NCBI GenBank assembly: GCA_016281605.1
Contig: JAEEJA010000057.1
Coordinates: 38,050-102,049 of the forward strand
Source of the DNA: Lachnospiraceae bacterium
Lineage (GTDB): Bacteria > Bacillota > Clostridia > Lachnospirales > Lachnospiraceae
Length of the DNA stretch: 64,000 nt
Direction of reading: 5' to 3'
The position numbers and the translations under genes are program-made. Under the pieces are notes generated by a model. The model ran no database searches, was not told the DNA's origin, and was given only the letters and a program-made list of their open reading frames with translations. Numbering within the stretch: position 1 is the first letter of the stretch; each line of letters starts with the position of its first letter. Shown here piece after piece: positions 56,501-64,000 of this stretch.

Positions 56501-59500
56501 GATGAAAATTCATTTGTTTCAGGTGTAACTGCCATAAATGAATCAGATAAAGAGTTCTCGTATAATATTAATAATGCTTTTGTTTGCAGAAGAGAGAATA
56601 GTAAAAAGACTTTAAGGTATGCCGGTGGAGTTATAGCGCTTCAGAGTAATAGCTCTACTTCTGATTGGAAAGTATCTTCATGTATTAACCTGGGAGTAGT
56701 TAAGGAATACAATGCACATGATGTATCCGGTATTATAACAAACTGGATTAATAATGGAGGTAACGTTGAAAATTGTTATAACTTTGGTACTTTGTTCACA
56801 AACTATCAAGCGAGCGATTCAGGAACTGCGTCCGGTATTGTAGGATTAATTAATGGTCTTACCTCCGGGCAAACTATAAATATTGTTTCATGTCAAAATC
56901 ATGGAATAATTAACCTGCCTGTAAGTAGTGGACTGGATCTTACAAAACCTTTACTTAACCAAACATCCAATACAAATCTGTGCGGAAATGATATTGGTGG
57001 AATAGTATCAAAGATATATGCACCTGAAAACTCAAATGAATTATTTAAAATAAACATTGTAGATTGTGTCAATGGCAAGGATGCAACTGTTATAGGTTTT
57101 TCCAAAGCTGTAGGAATTATGTGTTGGGTAGGTAGTGGTAACAAAAATATAAGCTTAAACTCAATCATTGTTAACATTAATCGTTGCAGAAATTATTGTG
57201 ACAACATTGTTAGTTTTAATAATAAACCAGGCATCAAGAAACTCATGCGAGACAGAACAGCCGGTATATTTGGTAATAAGGCTAATGGTAATAATAATAA
57301 TATCCAGGAGGCAGCATATAATGCAGGAGGAGGACGCATATCAATAAGGAATTGCTTTAATGTATGTAGTAGTGATCCGGAAGCCAGTGATGAGTGGGGT
57401 AAGTATGTAATAAACCAATCAGGTAACTATGGAACCAAACCATTCATGTTTAAAGATTGTAGTAATAATTATTATATGGATTATTCAAGCTTTAATTACA
57501 AAAGCAAGAATGTCCTCAGTATCGGAGAAAGTGCTAAAGAAGCAAGCGTACAAAAATCAAATGTTACTGGGGCTACTTCAACTATTGTTCCAAAGGATGT
57601 CTATATTAACAATAATAATTATGCAGAAGTTAAGAATTCTCTGACCAGAGTTTATGCAGTTAATGATACTTCTGCAAATGCTGACGTAAAGTATAAAGCA
57701 GTGACTAACGGTGAAACCTACAAATTACAAAGCTTTAGTGAAGATAATGCATGGGTATCCGATAATGTGATTAAGGCAAATATAAACGATGGAACAGAGA
57801 TAAAAACAACGGATATAGGTAGTATTCACTTCTCATTTAAAGATTATGATGGCAGTGGAAAACCTTCCGGTGGAGATATTACGGATGATGATGTAGAAGG
57901 ACTATATGAAAATCTTATTGATAGTGATACACTAAGTCAGGTAACTGATGTAAGCATTAATGCAAGTGAAGGAAAGTATAAGGTTACATGGAATGATCCT
58001 AATCTTTCAACAGAGTACTATGATGTAGAGGCAAAACTCTATAAATTTGATAAGGGCGTTACATTTGATATAGATAACCTTGATTCCTATACATCAAATC
58101 TTGTAGAAGGATCCGGGTTGAATTTAAAATCATTCCAAAAGGATATAGAATTCAATTTCCCAAATAGTATTACTATTGATAAAGATCATGACTATTATGT
58201 TGTTGTTAGGGTGAGACCGCAGAATTCAAATATTGCAAATAACAATATAGATATTTGGAGTGATTATGCTTATACCTCAGCTCAGAACATTATGACAAAG
58301 CCTGACTTGGAAGTGATAAGATATCAGGGTAATTGGTATCTCCATCTTAAGAATGCAGACGAATTCCCAACAGACACCAATTGGGTAGTCACAGCTAAAA
58401 CAATAGATGGAAAGTTAAAAGATAAAAAGATTAGTAAATCGAATTCAGGTACAACACCTCTTCCATATTGTGTTATTTTTAATCCGGGGGCTGATTGCGA
58501 TTCTGTATTAAGAGCAACTGCAATAGATGAAGCTACAGATACAACTTACATGGAATCAGAGCTTTTTAATGCCAGTGTATTTATACCGAAGAGTTATATA
58601 CCAAGTGCAAATGGTAATATTATCATAAAGAATGCTGCAGGAACGTCTGAAAATAAGGCTGACATCAAACCAACAGGTAAGAGCTATGATGACTTTGAGT
58701 ATACAGTAAATATTCAGACCAATTCAAGCTTTGCTTATCAGCCGGAATTCAGAGTTGAGCTCTATGGAACAGATAATAATGAAGGTAGTGAGACCTACGG
58801 AAAACAGGTAACCATAGCTTCACAGCTTGTAGCTATCAATGCTTCCAATCCTACATCCGTTACATTTGATAGCTCTAACCTTCCTGATGCAGAGGAATTT
58901 GGAAATTACAGTGACATAAAGTTCATGATAACCTATGCATCCACAGGACTCGGACCGGTATATAACTACTTCAAGGTAAGTGACGCTGATGCAGCTAAGA
59001 TAAAGAATGGTACTAATGGATTTACAAGAGATAAGGGTTATGTATATGATAAGTCAACGAAAGAAGCTTACTACTCTAATCCTGTAAATAATACCTATGG
59101 AGGAAACTATACAAGTACCAACAACAGATTCGAAGGTCAGTACACCATAAACTTTAAGGATAAGCCTAATATATCCCCTGATGATGTATGTAGTATTAAC
59201 GAAGATGATTTGATGACATATACATATAAGTGGGATGAAAGCGTTACAGCTTCCAATGATTATGATGTAAAGATTTACGGACTTACTTTGGAAGATCCGA
59301 CAAATCCTGATTCTACAATCAGTAATGAAGTAGAGGAGGATATATCAGACTTTTATGAAGATGCAACAAAGAAGACAATTAAGGTTGCAACCAATGATTG
59401 GAGCTATGATGCCATAAGGCTTGAAGTAACAAACTTAGGTACAGGTGATAATACCGGAAATAACTACTACCTTGGTAATAAGTCTACTAAGAACTTCATC

Positions 59501-61252
59501 ATACCTAAGAGACTTCCTAAGCTTGAAGCTCCAAATGTAAGTCTGGTTGATCAGGACGGACTTAAGTATAAGATAAGCTGGAGCGGAGATATAAAAGAAG
59601 ACTATACAGTTGGATTTAAGGTAATGCTTAAGGATAATGAAGGACTACATGAAGTAGGAAGAGTAGATGATAAGAATGCATCACATCTTGTCACAGATCT
59701 TGAAGATTACAGCGGAAAAGATGTGGAAATCTATGTAGTTGCTCTTGCTGATCCTGCTAATAATGGTGGTGCATATTATGATTCGCCTGCAGGAACTTCA
59801 ACCGATGAGACTATTCTAAAGAGACTTTCAAGACCAAAGGTTAACTTCAAGTGGAATGATGAATTTACAACAGACGAAGGCTATGTATCCGAGGAGGATT
59901 TCTCAAGTGAGACCAGTAGACTTTTTGCAGAGGTGACAGGATCTAGTAAGTTAAATGGTTCATATCTGCTTTACGGATTACTGTATGAGAATGAAGCTGA
60001 TGTTAATGCAGCTAAAGGTCAGTTAGACAATATCATTCCTGGTAGTGATGATATAACAAATGAAACCAATAAGAATATAATGACAGGAGTTCAGGCTCTG
60101 GTAGAGGCAAGCAGACTTTATGCCTTTGGATTCAATGGTAGAAAGATTGCGGAAGATGAAGGAAGCACAACCAGTCCTTACACCTACTCACTGGCTCTCG
60201 AAGACTTTGGAAACGGAGAAGAAGAGTGGTCACTTAAGTATGCAGGAAGGTACGTACTTCCACTCATAAGAAGTACAGGAAATACAGATATAAGCTCAAG
60301 CTATAGCTGGAGTAATTACTTAAAGCTTCCTAAGGTTAAGTTTAGTTCGCCTAACGTAACAAAGGATATTGCAACTGTTGAGATGAAGGGTAATGTATTT
60401 GATCTTCCTAGATATAATATTACTCCAAGACAGGAAATAACCTCTAATATGGAATTTGAAACCTACAACTGGAGCAGACCAGATGATTGTGAAGACAGTT
60501 ACGACATTACACTCAATCTTAATAACAATACCATGTCAGAGGATGGTTCAATTAACGCATGGGAAGTAAATGCAATGCTTTCTATCACCACTGCAAAGGT
60601 TGGTTCTAAAGAGTACCTGACATGTGAAATTAAGAGAGGCGACTCAGAGATGAATCTCAAGAAGATAAAAGAGAAGATTGAAGAAGCTGTTCTCTATGAC
60701 AAGGCGCTTGATGAGGCCGAAGACACAACTACTCCTAGAAGAGTCAGGGAAAATGAGGAAGATGGAGTCATGTATTACTATACACTTAATGATGATGACA
60801 CCATCAATACCGAAAAGTACTTTACTTACGAAGAGGGAGATGACGGTTATGCTTCCTACGGCTACAATGGTGATGTTTACTATGTAGAGAAGGAGATAAA
60901 AGAAGAAGATGATACAGCTACCTGTAAGCTGACTATCCCGGGATTTACCAATTACATAGCAGGTACAGTGCTTTATGATGGTGCAAATTATATTCATTAT
61001 CTCTTCAAGAAGAACCTGATTCTTAACTTTGAAAGGGATAAGGATGAATATAAGTATTCACTTATTGTGCCAAGACCTGCAGGAAACTATAACTTCAACG
61101 TTGATGGTGAGGGTGGTAATACATACGATTGTAGCGCGTCATATACCTCGGTTTACATTAACGAAGGTTCCTTCGTCACTCATGGAAATGATAACTCAGA
61201 GCAGTTTGTTTCATCCGATGAAGTGAAGGTAACGAATGATAAATTAGATTAA
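50534..61252 (+). CDS. Giant type IV prepilin / adhesin of 3572 residues
   Basis: The protein begins with a class III prepilin signal: a basic leader KKNKTAG, cleavage after G15, then FTLIELIIIIAVIAII with Glu at +5. The pilin-like part reaches about residue 190, and Ig-like segments follow (about 210-500). About two dozen GG(I/V/F)xG (GLUG-type) repeats lie between about 735 and 1840, with degenerate ones to about 2160. Each is usually coupled to an IxNCxxxG strand, suggesting a beta-solenoid. From about 2470 on there are fibronectin-III-like or similar beta-sandwich modules (for example GKYKVTWNDP and GLKYKISWSGD). No LPXTG, choline-binding or C-terminal membrane anchor is present. The reading frame is intact over 10.7 kb. 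GAGGTGAT precedes the ATG. It is probably carried to the surface by the pilus machine as a tip or minor pilin adhesin. Confidence 0.88.
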   Translation: MNKLYNIDKKNKTAGFTLIELIIIIAVIAIITGISVVSALGWIAHSKYKQNNEAARTIYYAMQSRLAVSASRGVQDDLKADINKYSTDISTERKDAFGLPTQKDNEGNVHLYSYIKVDKGDYNSNSKSDAEKFIFSLIRPYIFDESILDGSFVVEFDNTAGTVHSVFYSSSVSGFDYSTEGISTAITTYYINKENRSEDELEDCGIGYYASNQINVGALSSTNLRITNLSLNNEETLNLRFSSNSTALDNDTKFTLKFYEKKDGEIGQVENEDHFLFSTVITKDVFSSGCEYDTAGNQYVLSNLTLKDKNNNEATVPFIVKYNGTAYELILDASMTSEKMAYLRRDEENGINDIKGLSITRLNNVITGLDLDKPKDIFAVGEIGVNEAAIGNQEYTLGAPIKSSTENTMFAATPSDEVEGTETYKLYEISKNRHLINVEFMEKNYGTSSDKRKYELITNLNWDSNVIYGIESSAKPEDHNLALFPSIKKLAKSATLDGSGFILQNFRLGFGSNVNLGDYPVANTSETDNKAVSLGIVAVNEGSIESLYFRKATLSARLSDKTNEDNKISRVATDTLKYIGIVSGVNYGNIHNLCFYSNCSVDADLDYSKTGATREDGAGIGMVAGAMKLDNKQKVSRLLIRGSVNGNITNVGDVSFTETSINGNDADSGYRFTGIGSVCGYAAFTDSSNKTMIGEPKISDEAAGTPIEAVSTTMRSGLNSLGKKSILNQASVKGNMFTGGIIGNLNTTATSTDSSHQIINVFNEGYISAEKNPHNGDSAKLAEFEKEGATFDTLEGFFTGGIVGYAYNSRISACTYTMKDAEKIAAYSKESTAKTELMKDAKGFFVGGISGFSDTSNVESCKTATGGYLVGYDYVGGITGGMKGEEVNNNHYVIISGNTINKAYVVGHSFVGGVAGSNRAGSKIMNCNNDGAVAGYGIDIGGIVGKNVGTDGKEALISNCSSTLYDYGSQIFNLVKNVWQFFGSNVGGQVGFNEHGTVRYEITSTSEDETTVSSVSVGKNNVGGFIGYNSTKGNLRLGTDDDKAGYVSGRVYGTGDCIGGFIGLNTEAGILNKKITVSTNNIEGRYLIGGVIGANIIAPDSDTSMAIKYDNPISKISGTAAVGGIIGYNRLVKDIDKSILSPEDATQDDYYTNFISISDKNIINDSSDKLTTDKEYLFSIDGNISTGLVFNNAEVSAVTYGGGIMGINAQDSKLVIKDAINKGKITEAGATGDKIIVKNIVGESVSDSYITGLISGIIGFVNTNTVIDNCENKGAVDYKFSGYGAIAGLNCGLIKNCKMSSNMGKNTINIIGGIVGINYDDGKDGKKKITSSDSNYDYEYHCGTIEDCEKSSGTTLTGKGYVGGIAGLNIRSKDTNGKTYKGGIIKNCVSYGEVSGKENAGGFVGINLGKLSLKAENSGDSGKRLVVNSTNYAGGLVGKNTGKDTSAIGSIESSGFGKYATVKVKATNEYAGGMVGYLEKGEIKGTKENDTIDYIVNYAKVDSEYFSGGIAGKVNDEKNEDKYLADIIYAENQGEVTSARGYAGGIIPENNIKLQECVNRGNVTSSGSFAGGITAVNNSKIIQCEVSANGSKSISITSAKTVGGAVVADNPNGSVVAGCTAGNNDQDGKVYIEGNKLTTIGYIIGTNSGVIRNCKAKSKVDFKTNKNDITLGGIVGKNTKDGYINYDKTNGNYVSHDKTLESSIDVTSSDKLKKVKYLGGIVGENYGHVANVKFDGNIGSSTYDATAGAGTAVGGIAGINGKDSSAENGGLIEKAFISGAYIRIKGFFGANKSQSSKEKIAASAYVGGIVGLNKEGASVNNTYIDSNEISTIQLTNGMLGGIAGANEGNIKYSGYAEEMPMVDYAKEIINSSNNADLREFRNLFGKKITDPYINSITNEEKKQKIQKVKNDIDNKFETRTNNCPDSDSPSNLDSTINPNNAGKVTTIKMDGGKGYAAGITALNAKTGSLKECASGKWMIFGDKLGGSAGDENSFVSGVTAINESDKEFSYNINNAFVCRRENSKKTLRYAGGVIALQSNSSTSDWKVSSCINLGVVKEYNAHDVSGIITNWINNGGNVENCYNFGTLFTNYQASDSGTASGIVGLINGLTSGQTINIVSCQNHGIINLPVSSGLDLTKPLLNQTSNTNLCGNDIGGIVSKIYAPENSNELFKINIVDCVNGKDATVIGFSKAVGIMCWVGSGNKNISLNSIIVNINRCRNYCDNIVSFNNKPGIKKLMRDRTAGIFGNKANGNNNNIQEAAYNAGGGRISIRNCFNVCSSDPEASDEWGKYVINQSGNYGTKPFMFKDCSNNYYMDYSSFNYKSKNVLSIGESAKEASVQKSNVTGATSTIVPKDVYINNNNYAEVKNSLTRVYAVNDTSANADVKYKAVTNGETYKLQSFSEDNAWVSDNVIKANINDGTEIKTTDIGSIHFSFKDYDGSGKPSGGDITDDDVEGLYENLIDSDTLSQVTDVSINASEGKYKVTWNDPNLSTEYYDVEAKLYKFDKGVTFDIDNLDSYTSNLVEGSGLNLKSFQKDIEFNFPNSITIDKDHDYYVVVRVRPQNSNIANNNIDIWSDYAYTSAQNIMTKPDLEVIRYQGNWYLHLKNADEFPTDTNWVVTAKTIDGKLKDKKISKSNSGTTPLPYCVIFNPGADCDSVLRATAIDEATDTTYMESELFNASVFIPKSYIPSANGNIIIKNAAGTSENKADIKPTGKSYDDFEYTVNIQTNSSFAYQPEFRVELYGTDNNEGSETYGKQVTIASQLVAINASNPTSVTFDSSNLPDAEEFGNYSDIKFMITYASTGLGPVYNYFKVSDADAAKIKNGTNGFTRDKGYVYDKSTKEAYYSNPVNNTYGGNYTSTNNRFEGQYTINFKDKPNISPDDVCSINEDDLMTYTYKWDESVTASNDYDVKIYGLTLEDPTNPDSTISNEVEEDISDFYEDATKKTIKVATNDWSYDAIRLEVTNLGTGDNTGNNYYLGNKSTKNFIIPKRLPKLEAPNVSLVDQDGLKYKISWSGDIKEDYTVGFKVMLKDNEGLHEVGRVDDKNASHLVTDLEDYSGKDVEIYVVALADPANNGGAYYDSPAGTSTDETILKRLSRPKVNFKWNDEFTTDEGYVSEEDFSSETSRLFAEVTGSSKLNGSYLLYGLLYENEADVNAAKGQLDNIIPGSDDITNETNKNIMTGVQALVEASRLYAFGFNGRKIAEDEGSTTSPYTYSLALEDFGNGEEEWSLKYAGRYVLPLIRSTGNTDISSSYSWSNYLKLPKVKFSSPNVTKDIATVEMKGNVFDLPRYNITPRQEITSNMEFETYNWSRPDDCEDSYDITLNLNNNTMSEDGSINAWEVNAMLSITTAKVGSKEYLTCEIKRGDSEMNLKKIKEKIEEAVLYDKALDEAEDTTTPRRVRENEEDGVMYYYTLNDDDTINTEKYFTYEEGDDGYASYGYNGDVYYVEKEIKEEDDTATCKLTIPGFTNYIAGTVLYDGANYIHYLFKKNLILNFERDKDEYKYSLIVPRPAGNYNFNVDGEGGNTYDCSASYTSVYINEGSFVTHGNDNSEQFVSSDEVKVTNDKLD
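52740..57010 (+). repeat. GLUG-type repeat-coding region within the giant prepilin gene
   Basis: This stretch encodes repeats of irregular length (mostly 30-70 residues) centred on GGIVGxN, GGIAGxN or GGFIGxN, preceded by IxNCxNxG segments. The DNA copies are diverged in third positions, so they arose by old duplications kept by selection on protein, not by recent slippage. Confidence 0.8.
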
Positions 61253-61290
61253 TAAATCATAATCGACACATTTCATAATTACAGAATAAT

Positions 61291-61317
61291 CCCACCTATG
61301 CGATAAGTGTAGGTGGG
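61291..61317 (+). repeat. Palindromic intergenic element, copy 3
   Basis: CCCACCT and AGGTGGG flank a 13-base loop ending AAGTGT, matching the palindrome at 23969 (loop of 14 bases ending AGGTGT). It lies between the giant prepilin gene and the next pilin gene. A T-run is missing, so it is not a normal terminator. Confidence 0.6.
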
Positions 61318-61347
61318 TATAGAGAAAAAAGAGAGGAGGTGAGAGAT

Positions 61348-62148
61348 GTGAAAATAGGTGCACAAAAAAAGAAACGTCTTGTTAATTATTTTAGATTACT
61401 AAGGGATGATAAGAGGGGAACTTCCATAATCCTTGTTACTGTTGTTATGGCAGTTATAGCATTTATTTCCCTCTCTCTCCTTCTTGTATCTTATCAGATG
61501 ATATCTGCATCCAATGATGATATCACTACAGACAGGTATTATAGGCAGGCAGAGTCATTTTCAAAGGTACTGCAGATGAGGCTTAACTCCGGAAAGAAGA
61601 CCAATCCAAACTCAATAGAAGCATTTATATATGAATTCATGTCAGATGATAAGAGTTACCCGGCTACAGCTGAAACAGTAAGTAATGTTGAGTTTGACGC
61701 AGATTCTCCTACGGGTGAGGGAGGAGAGAAGTACTGTGGTATGAATATAAAGCTAAAAAAGGAACTTGCTTCAGGAAGAGAAGATGAGGTCTCTGAAAAC
61801 GGATGGAGTGAAAGAAGAGAGTATTACTTTACCATGAGAGTTAATGCAATTGCAGATGGTGAAAAGGTAAGTGGCATAACTCAAAAGCACCTGTTCTACC
61901 TGGCTGATACTTCTTATAATTATTACACCGAGGTTAGTGGAGATGATCCGATTACTTATAAGCTTGATCCGGAGGATAATGAGTTCTTGCTGGTTGAGGA
62001 CGGCGGAGAAAAAGTAAAAGTAAGATTGTCTGAATTGATGGAAAAGAAGGGTGTTTATACAAAGAAAAACGGAAGTACGATAATCATTAAAAGAGAGTTA
62101 AATAAAAGCAATACAACATATATGTTTGAATTCTTAGGATGGTCATAA
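61348..62148 (+). CDS. PilX/GspK-like pilin-operon protein
   Basis: This protein of 266 residues has a basic N-terminus, then KRGTSIILVTVVMAVIAFIS, a membrane helix (about 27-49), and an extracytoplasmic domain. The hydrophobic segment follows a Gly, as in prepilins, but the Glu at +5 is missing. That is the hallmark of GspK/PilX-type minor pilins that sit at the filament tip; whether it is processed is uncertain. The start is GTG after GAGGAGGTGA; the overlapping ATG gives an immediate TGA stop. It lies between two large prepilin genes. Confidence 0.7.
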   Translation: MKIGAQKKKRLVNYFRLLRDDKRGTSIILVTVVMAVIAFISLSLLLVSYQMISASNDDITTDRYYRQAESFSKVLQMRLNSGKKTNPNSIEAFIYEFMSDDKSYPATAETVSNVEFDADSPTGEGGEKYCGMNIKLKKELASGREDEVSENGWSERREYYFTMRVNAIADGEKVSGITQKHLFYLADTSYNYYTEVSGDDPITYKLDPEDNEFLLVEDGGEKVKVRLSELMEKKGVYTKKNGSTIIIKRELNKSNTTYMFEFLGWS

Positions 62149-62255
62149 TTGTAAATAAAAACATGAAAAATGTGATTTGATAACCGACGGATAATAATTA
62201 AAGCTTTTAAATATATATGGACTTAAAATCATAAATCTTACAGGAGGAGATAAGC

Positions 62256-64000
62256 ATGGAGACTAAAAAATCTATGATAACAAGCAAAATTAAATATGCA
62301 TTTAGTGCGCTTAAAAGCTTTATCATGGATAATCATGGCGATACCATGATAGAAATTTTAATAGCTTTTACCATGCTTACTATTTGCCTCGGAACCCTAA
62401 CAGGCATTGTTAATGTTGCGTCTAAGATGATTCAGATGAGTAAAGATCAGGACGTAGCTCAGGCAGAGTATGATGAAAAATCAGCTGAAATTTTTTCAAA
62501 AGATGATGCCTACAATAAAGATGCGATTTCCACTTTAACATATAGTTTTAATGGAATCTTTTCAATGGATATAAACTCTGCCAATGTCAATGTTAATGGC
62601 AATACTTTGAATGTATTTACAACCAATGGTGAAAGCAATTCAAGTTACGTGAAATCATTAAATATAGGAGATGTTGCTGCTGAAGTCCAGCATTATGGAG
62701 AAGGAAATACTAAAGAAGTATTAAAGACTACCTTAGATGCTTATATTATAAGAGTAGAGAATAATGCTCAGAAGCAGGTAAACTTGACAGATGATGAAAA
62801 GAAAGCTCTTGCCATATCACTTACTACCGATGCTGTAGATGCAGGAATTACACTTGTGGATGATGATGTTACAGGCAAGTTTACTCTTACTTATCCATCC
62901 ACTGTAGCAGGAAAAACATATAAGCTAAAGGCAAGCTATCTGGTTGGAACAGTTACAATTTCAACTACATTTGATGTGAAGTTCGGTGATCTGGCTGGTG
63001 ATATAGTTAAGAGTGTAAAATTACTGCCTGATAAAACTGACGAAAGATCCTCTCTTGGATTTGGTTCTACTGCAAGGGATGAAATCTTAATTGAATTCAC
63101 AAAAGATCCTGCTGATAATGATTTAGCTAGTGTAAAATCTGATTGGGAAGACATGGTCGGACCGGGCGGAACATATGCATTGTTCGTAGCTACAGGCTAT
63201 GAGTTTAAGGGTTGGGCACTCTGTGACTCAGAAGGCAATATCCAGAAGGATAAGAATGATAATGAGATTATAATTACTGGTACTGGTTCAAGTAAGGTTA
63301 ATGTTTACAACCTCGAAAATAAGATGAAAGAGTATATCTTTGATCCGGAAGATACAAGAACTGAGTACTACTTTAAGGCAAAGGTTGAAGAAGTAAGCAG
63401 CGGAGCTATGCTAGGTACGAATCTTCAGACTAGTATCAAAAATTTAACCAATAAAGCCGAAGTCTATATAAAGAGACAAACAGGAAATATATCTGATTCC
63501 GAGTTGAGTAGTTGGACTCGTGTGGATATTGCTAAACAAAATCCTGACAATACTGTAAATGGAAAGAAGCTTTCTGCTCTTTATACAACACCAATATATA
63601 TGAAGTATGACAGCAGTACACAAACCTTATGGTGGTACAGTGAAGCTAATACTGTTTACATGGCACCTGTAAGCTATAATAACCTTTTTGATGCTCATTC
63701 ATCATTAAAATCTGTAGATGGGTTAAGTCATTGGGATGCAAGTTATATTACCAGCTTTCAGAAAGGATTTTTAAATTGTGGAGATTTGTTAAGTGCTGAA
63801 GGAGTTAGAAATTGGAAGTGCTATAATGTAACAGATATATCATCCTGTTTCCAAAATTGTACATCGCTAAAGGATATAAGTGCAGTAGCAGATTGGGATA
63901 CATCCAAAGTAACTAATATGTCGTCATGTTTCCAAAATTGTACATCATTAAAAGGTGTAGTTAATTTAAATTGGGATCTTAGTCAGGTGACAACAATACA
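62256..64000 (+). CDS. Prepilin-like surface protein with DUF285/BspA repeats (partial)
   Basis: The frame stays open to the window end (581 codons so far). The N-terminus has a 28-residue leader ending NHG, then DTMIEILIAFTMLTICL with Glu at +5, a GspI/PilV-like prepilin signal. After about 60 residues of pilin-like helix come beta-rich domains. From about residue 485 there are repeats of the BspA/DUF285 type, such as WDTSKVTNMSSCFQNCTSLK, which occur in surface proteins of many gut bacteria. GGAGGAG lies before the ATG. Together with the giant prepilin, it suggests that minor pilins of this system carry long adhesive domains. Confidence 0.82.
   Translation, partial: METKKSMITSKIKYAFSALKSFIMDNHGDTMIEILIAFTMLTICLGTLTGIVNVASKMIQMSKDQDVAQAEYDEKSAEIFSKDDAYNKDAISTLTYSFNGIFSMDINSANVNVNGNTLNVFTTNGESNSSYVKSLNIGDVAAEVQHYGEGNTKEVLKTTLDAYIIRVENNAQKQVNLTDDEKKALAISLTTDAVDAGITLVDDDVTGKFTLTYPSTVAGKTYKLKASYLVGTVTISTTFDVKFGDLAGDIVKSVKLLPDKTDERSSLGFGSTARDEILIEFTKDPADNDLASVKSDWEDMVGPGGTYALFVATGYEFKGWALCDSEGNIQKDKNDNEIIITGTGSSKVNVYNLENKMKEYIFDPEDTRTEYYFKAKVEEVSSGAMLGTNLQTSIKNLTNKAEVYIKRQTGNISDSELSSWTRVDIAKQNPDNTVNGKKLSALYTTPIYMKYDSSTQTLWWYSEANTVYMAPVSYNNLFDAHSSLKSVDGLSHWDASYITSFQKGFLNCGDLLSAEGVRNWKCYNVTDISSCFQNCTSLKDISAVADWDTSKVTNMSSCFQNCTSLKGVVNLNWDLSQVTTI

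Noticed and set aside
52740..57010. Repeats in the giant gene as a recent DNA-level array
   Set aside because: Conservation is at the protein level with irregular spacing; nucleotide copies are diverged.
60644..60997. Minus-strand frame inside the giant prepilin gene
   Set aside because: It is a shadow of the coding strand, with no ribosome site or plausible product.
61100..61252. LPXTG or other wall anchor at the end of the giant prepilin
   Set aside because: The C-terminus has no LPXTG-like motif, no hydrophobic helix and no basic tail.

Overview
The window reads as a chromosomal segment of an anaerobic, low-to-mid-GC Gram-positive bacterium, most likely a Lachnospiraceae member of the Clostridia (Butyrivibrio/Coprococcus-like). 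The basis is purine-rich GGAGG ribosome sites before almost every gene, single-protein GlyQS, the short ProS form, secreted Lys-rich proteins without LPXTG anchors, and a Gram-positive type IV pilus locus. The genus is inference. No rRNA, tRNA, CRISPR array, phage or intact insertion sequence was seen.

Positions 1-12.9 kb are mostly housekeeping. The end of rplJ and rplL come first, then a secreted Ig-like protein on the minus strand and a two-component system. A minus-strand block follows (aldolase-like enzyme, PAP2 protein, DUF5662 protein), then an HTH protein and the divIC / tilS-hpt-ftsH cluster. A SEC-C protein sits behind a strong promoter. At 12.9-15.8 kb lie ilvN (with an elaborate leader), ilvC and a D-2-hydroxyacid dehydrogenase. 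At 16.0-23.9 kb a tight gene string interleaves glyQS and proS with two secreted Lys-rich proteins, one of transcobalamin-like architecture, and ends in a cytoplasmic arylsulfotransferase. murG follows, then a minus-strand AAA+ ATPase / patatin pair.

At 28.0-34.5 kb an exported GH59-like galactosidase is followed directly by a cytoplasmic GH2 enzyme, suggesting outside-then-inside degradation of a galactose-containing glycan or glycolipid. At 34.5-40.0 kb lies a sulfate-uptake cluster: a LysR regulator, then sbp-cysT-cysW-cysA. Next are a membrane-anchored beta-propeller protein and an AzgA-type purine permease.

From 43.9 kb to the end is a type IV pilus locus in two transcription units. The first encodes a small membrane protein, PilC, a PilM-PilN fusion, PilO and PilB. 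The second starts at its own promoter and encodes three pilin-like proteins. One is a 3572-residue protein with a canonical prepilin signal, about two dozen GLUG-type repeats and a long tail of beta-sandwich-like modules. The second is a PilX/GspK-like pilin. The third is a prepilin with BspA/DUF285 repeats that runs off the window. This looks like a pilus whose minor pilins are very large surface adhesins, and it is the most unusual system here.

The most interesting non-coding signal is a pair of leader RNAs, before ilvN and cysW. They share a near-identical 30-nt hairpin and the same predicted pseudoknot next to the ribosome site, with the pairing kept although the paired bases differ. Also notable are three copies of a CCCACCT/AGGTGGG palindromic element, tandem repeats between sbp and cysT, and recurring TATATCAAA motifs around the sulfate operon.
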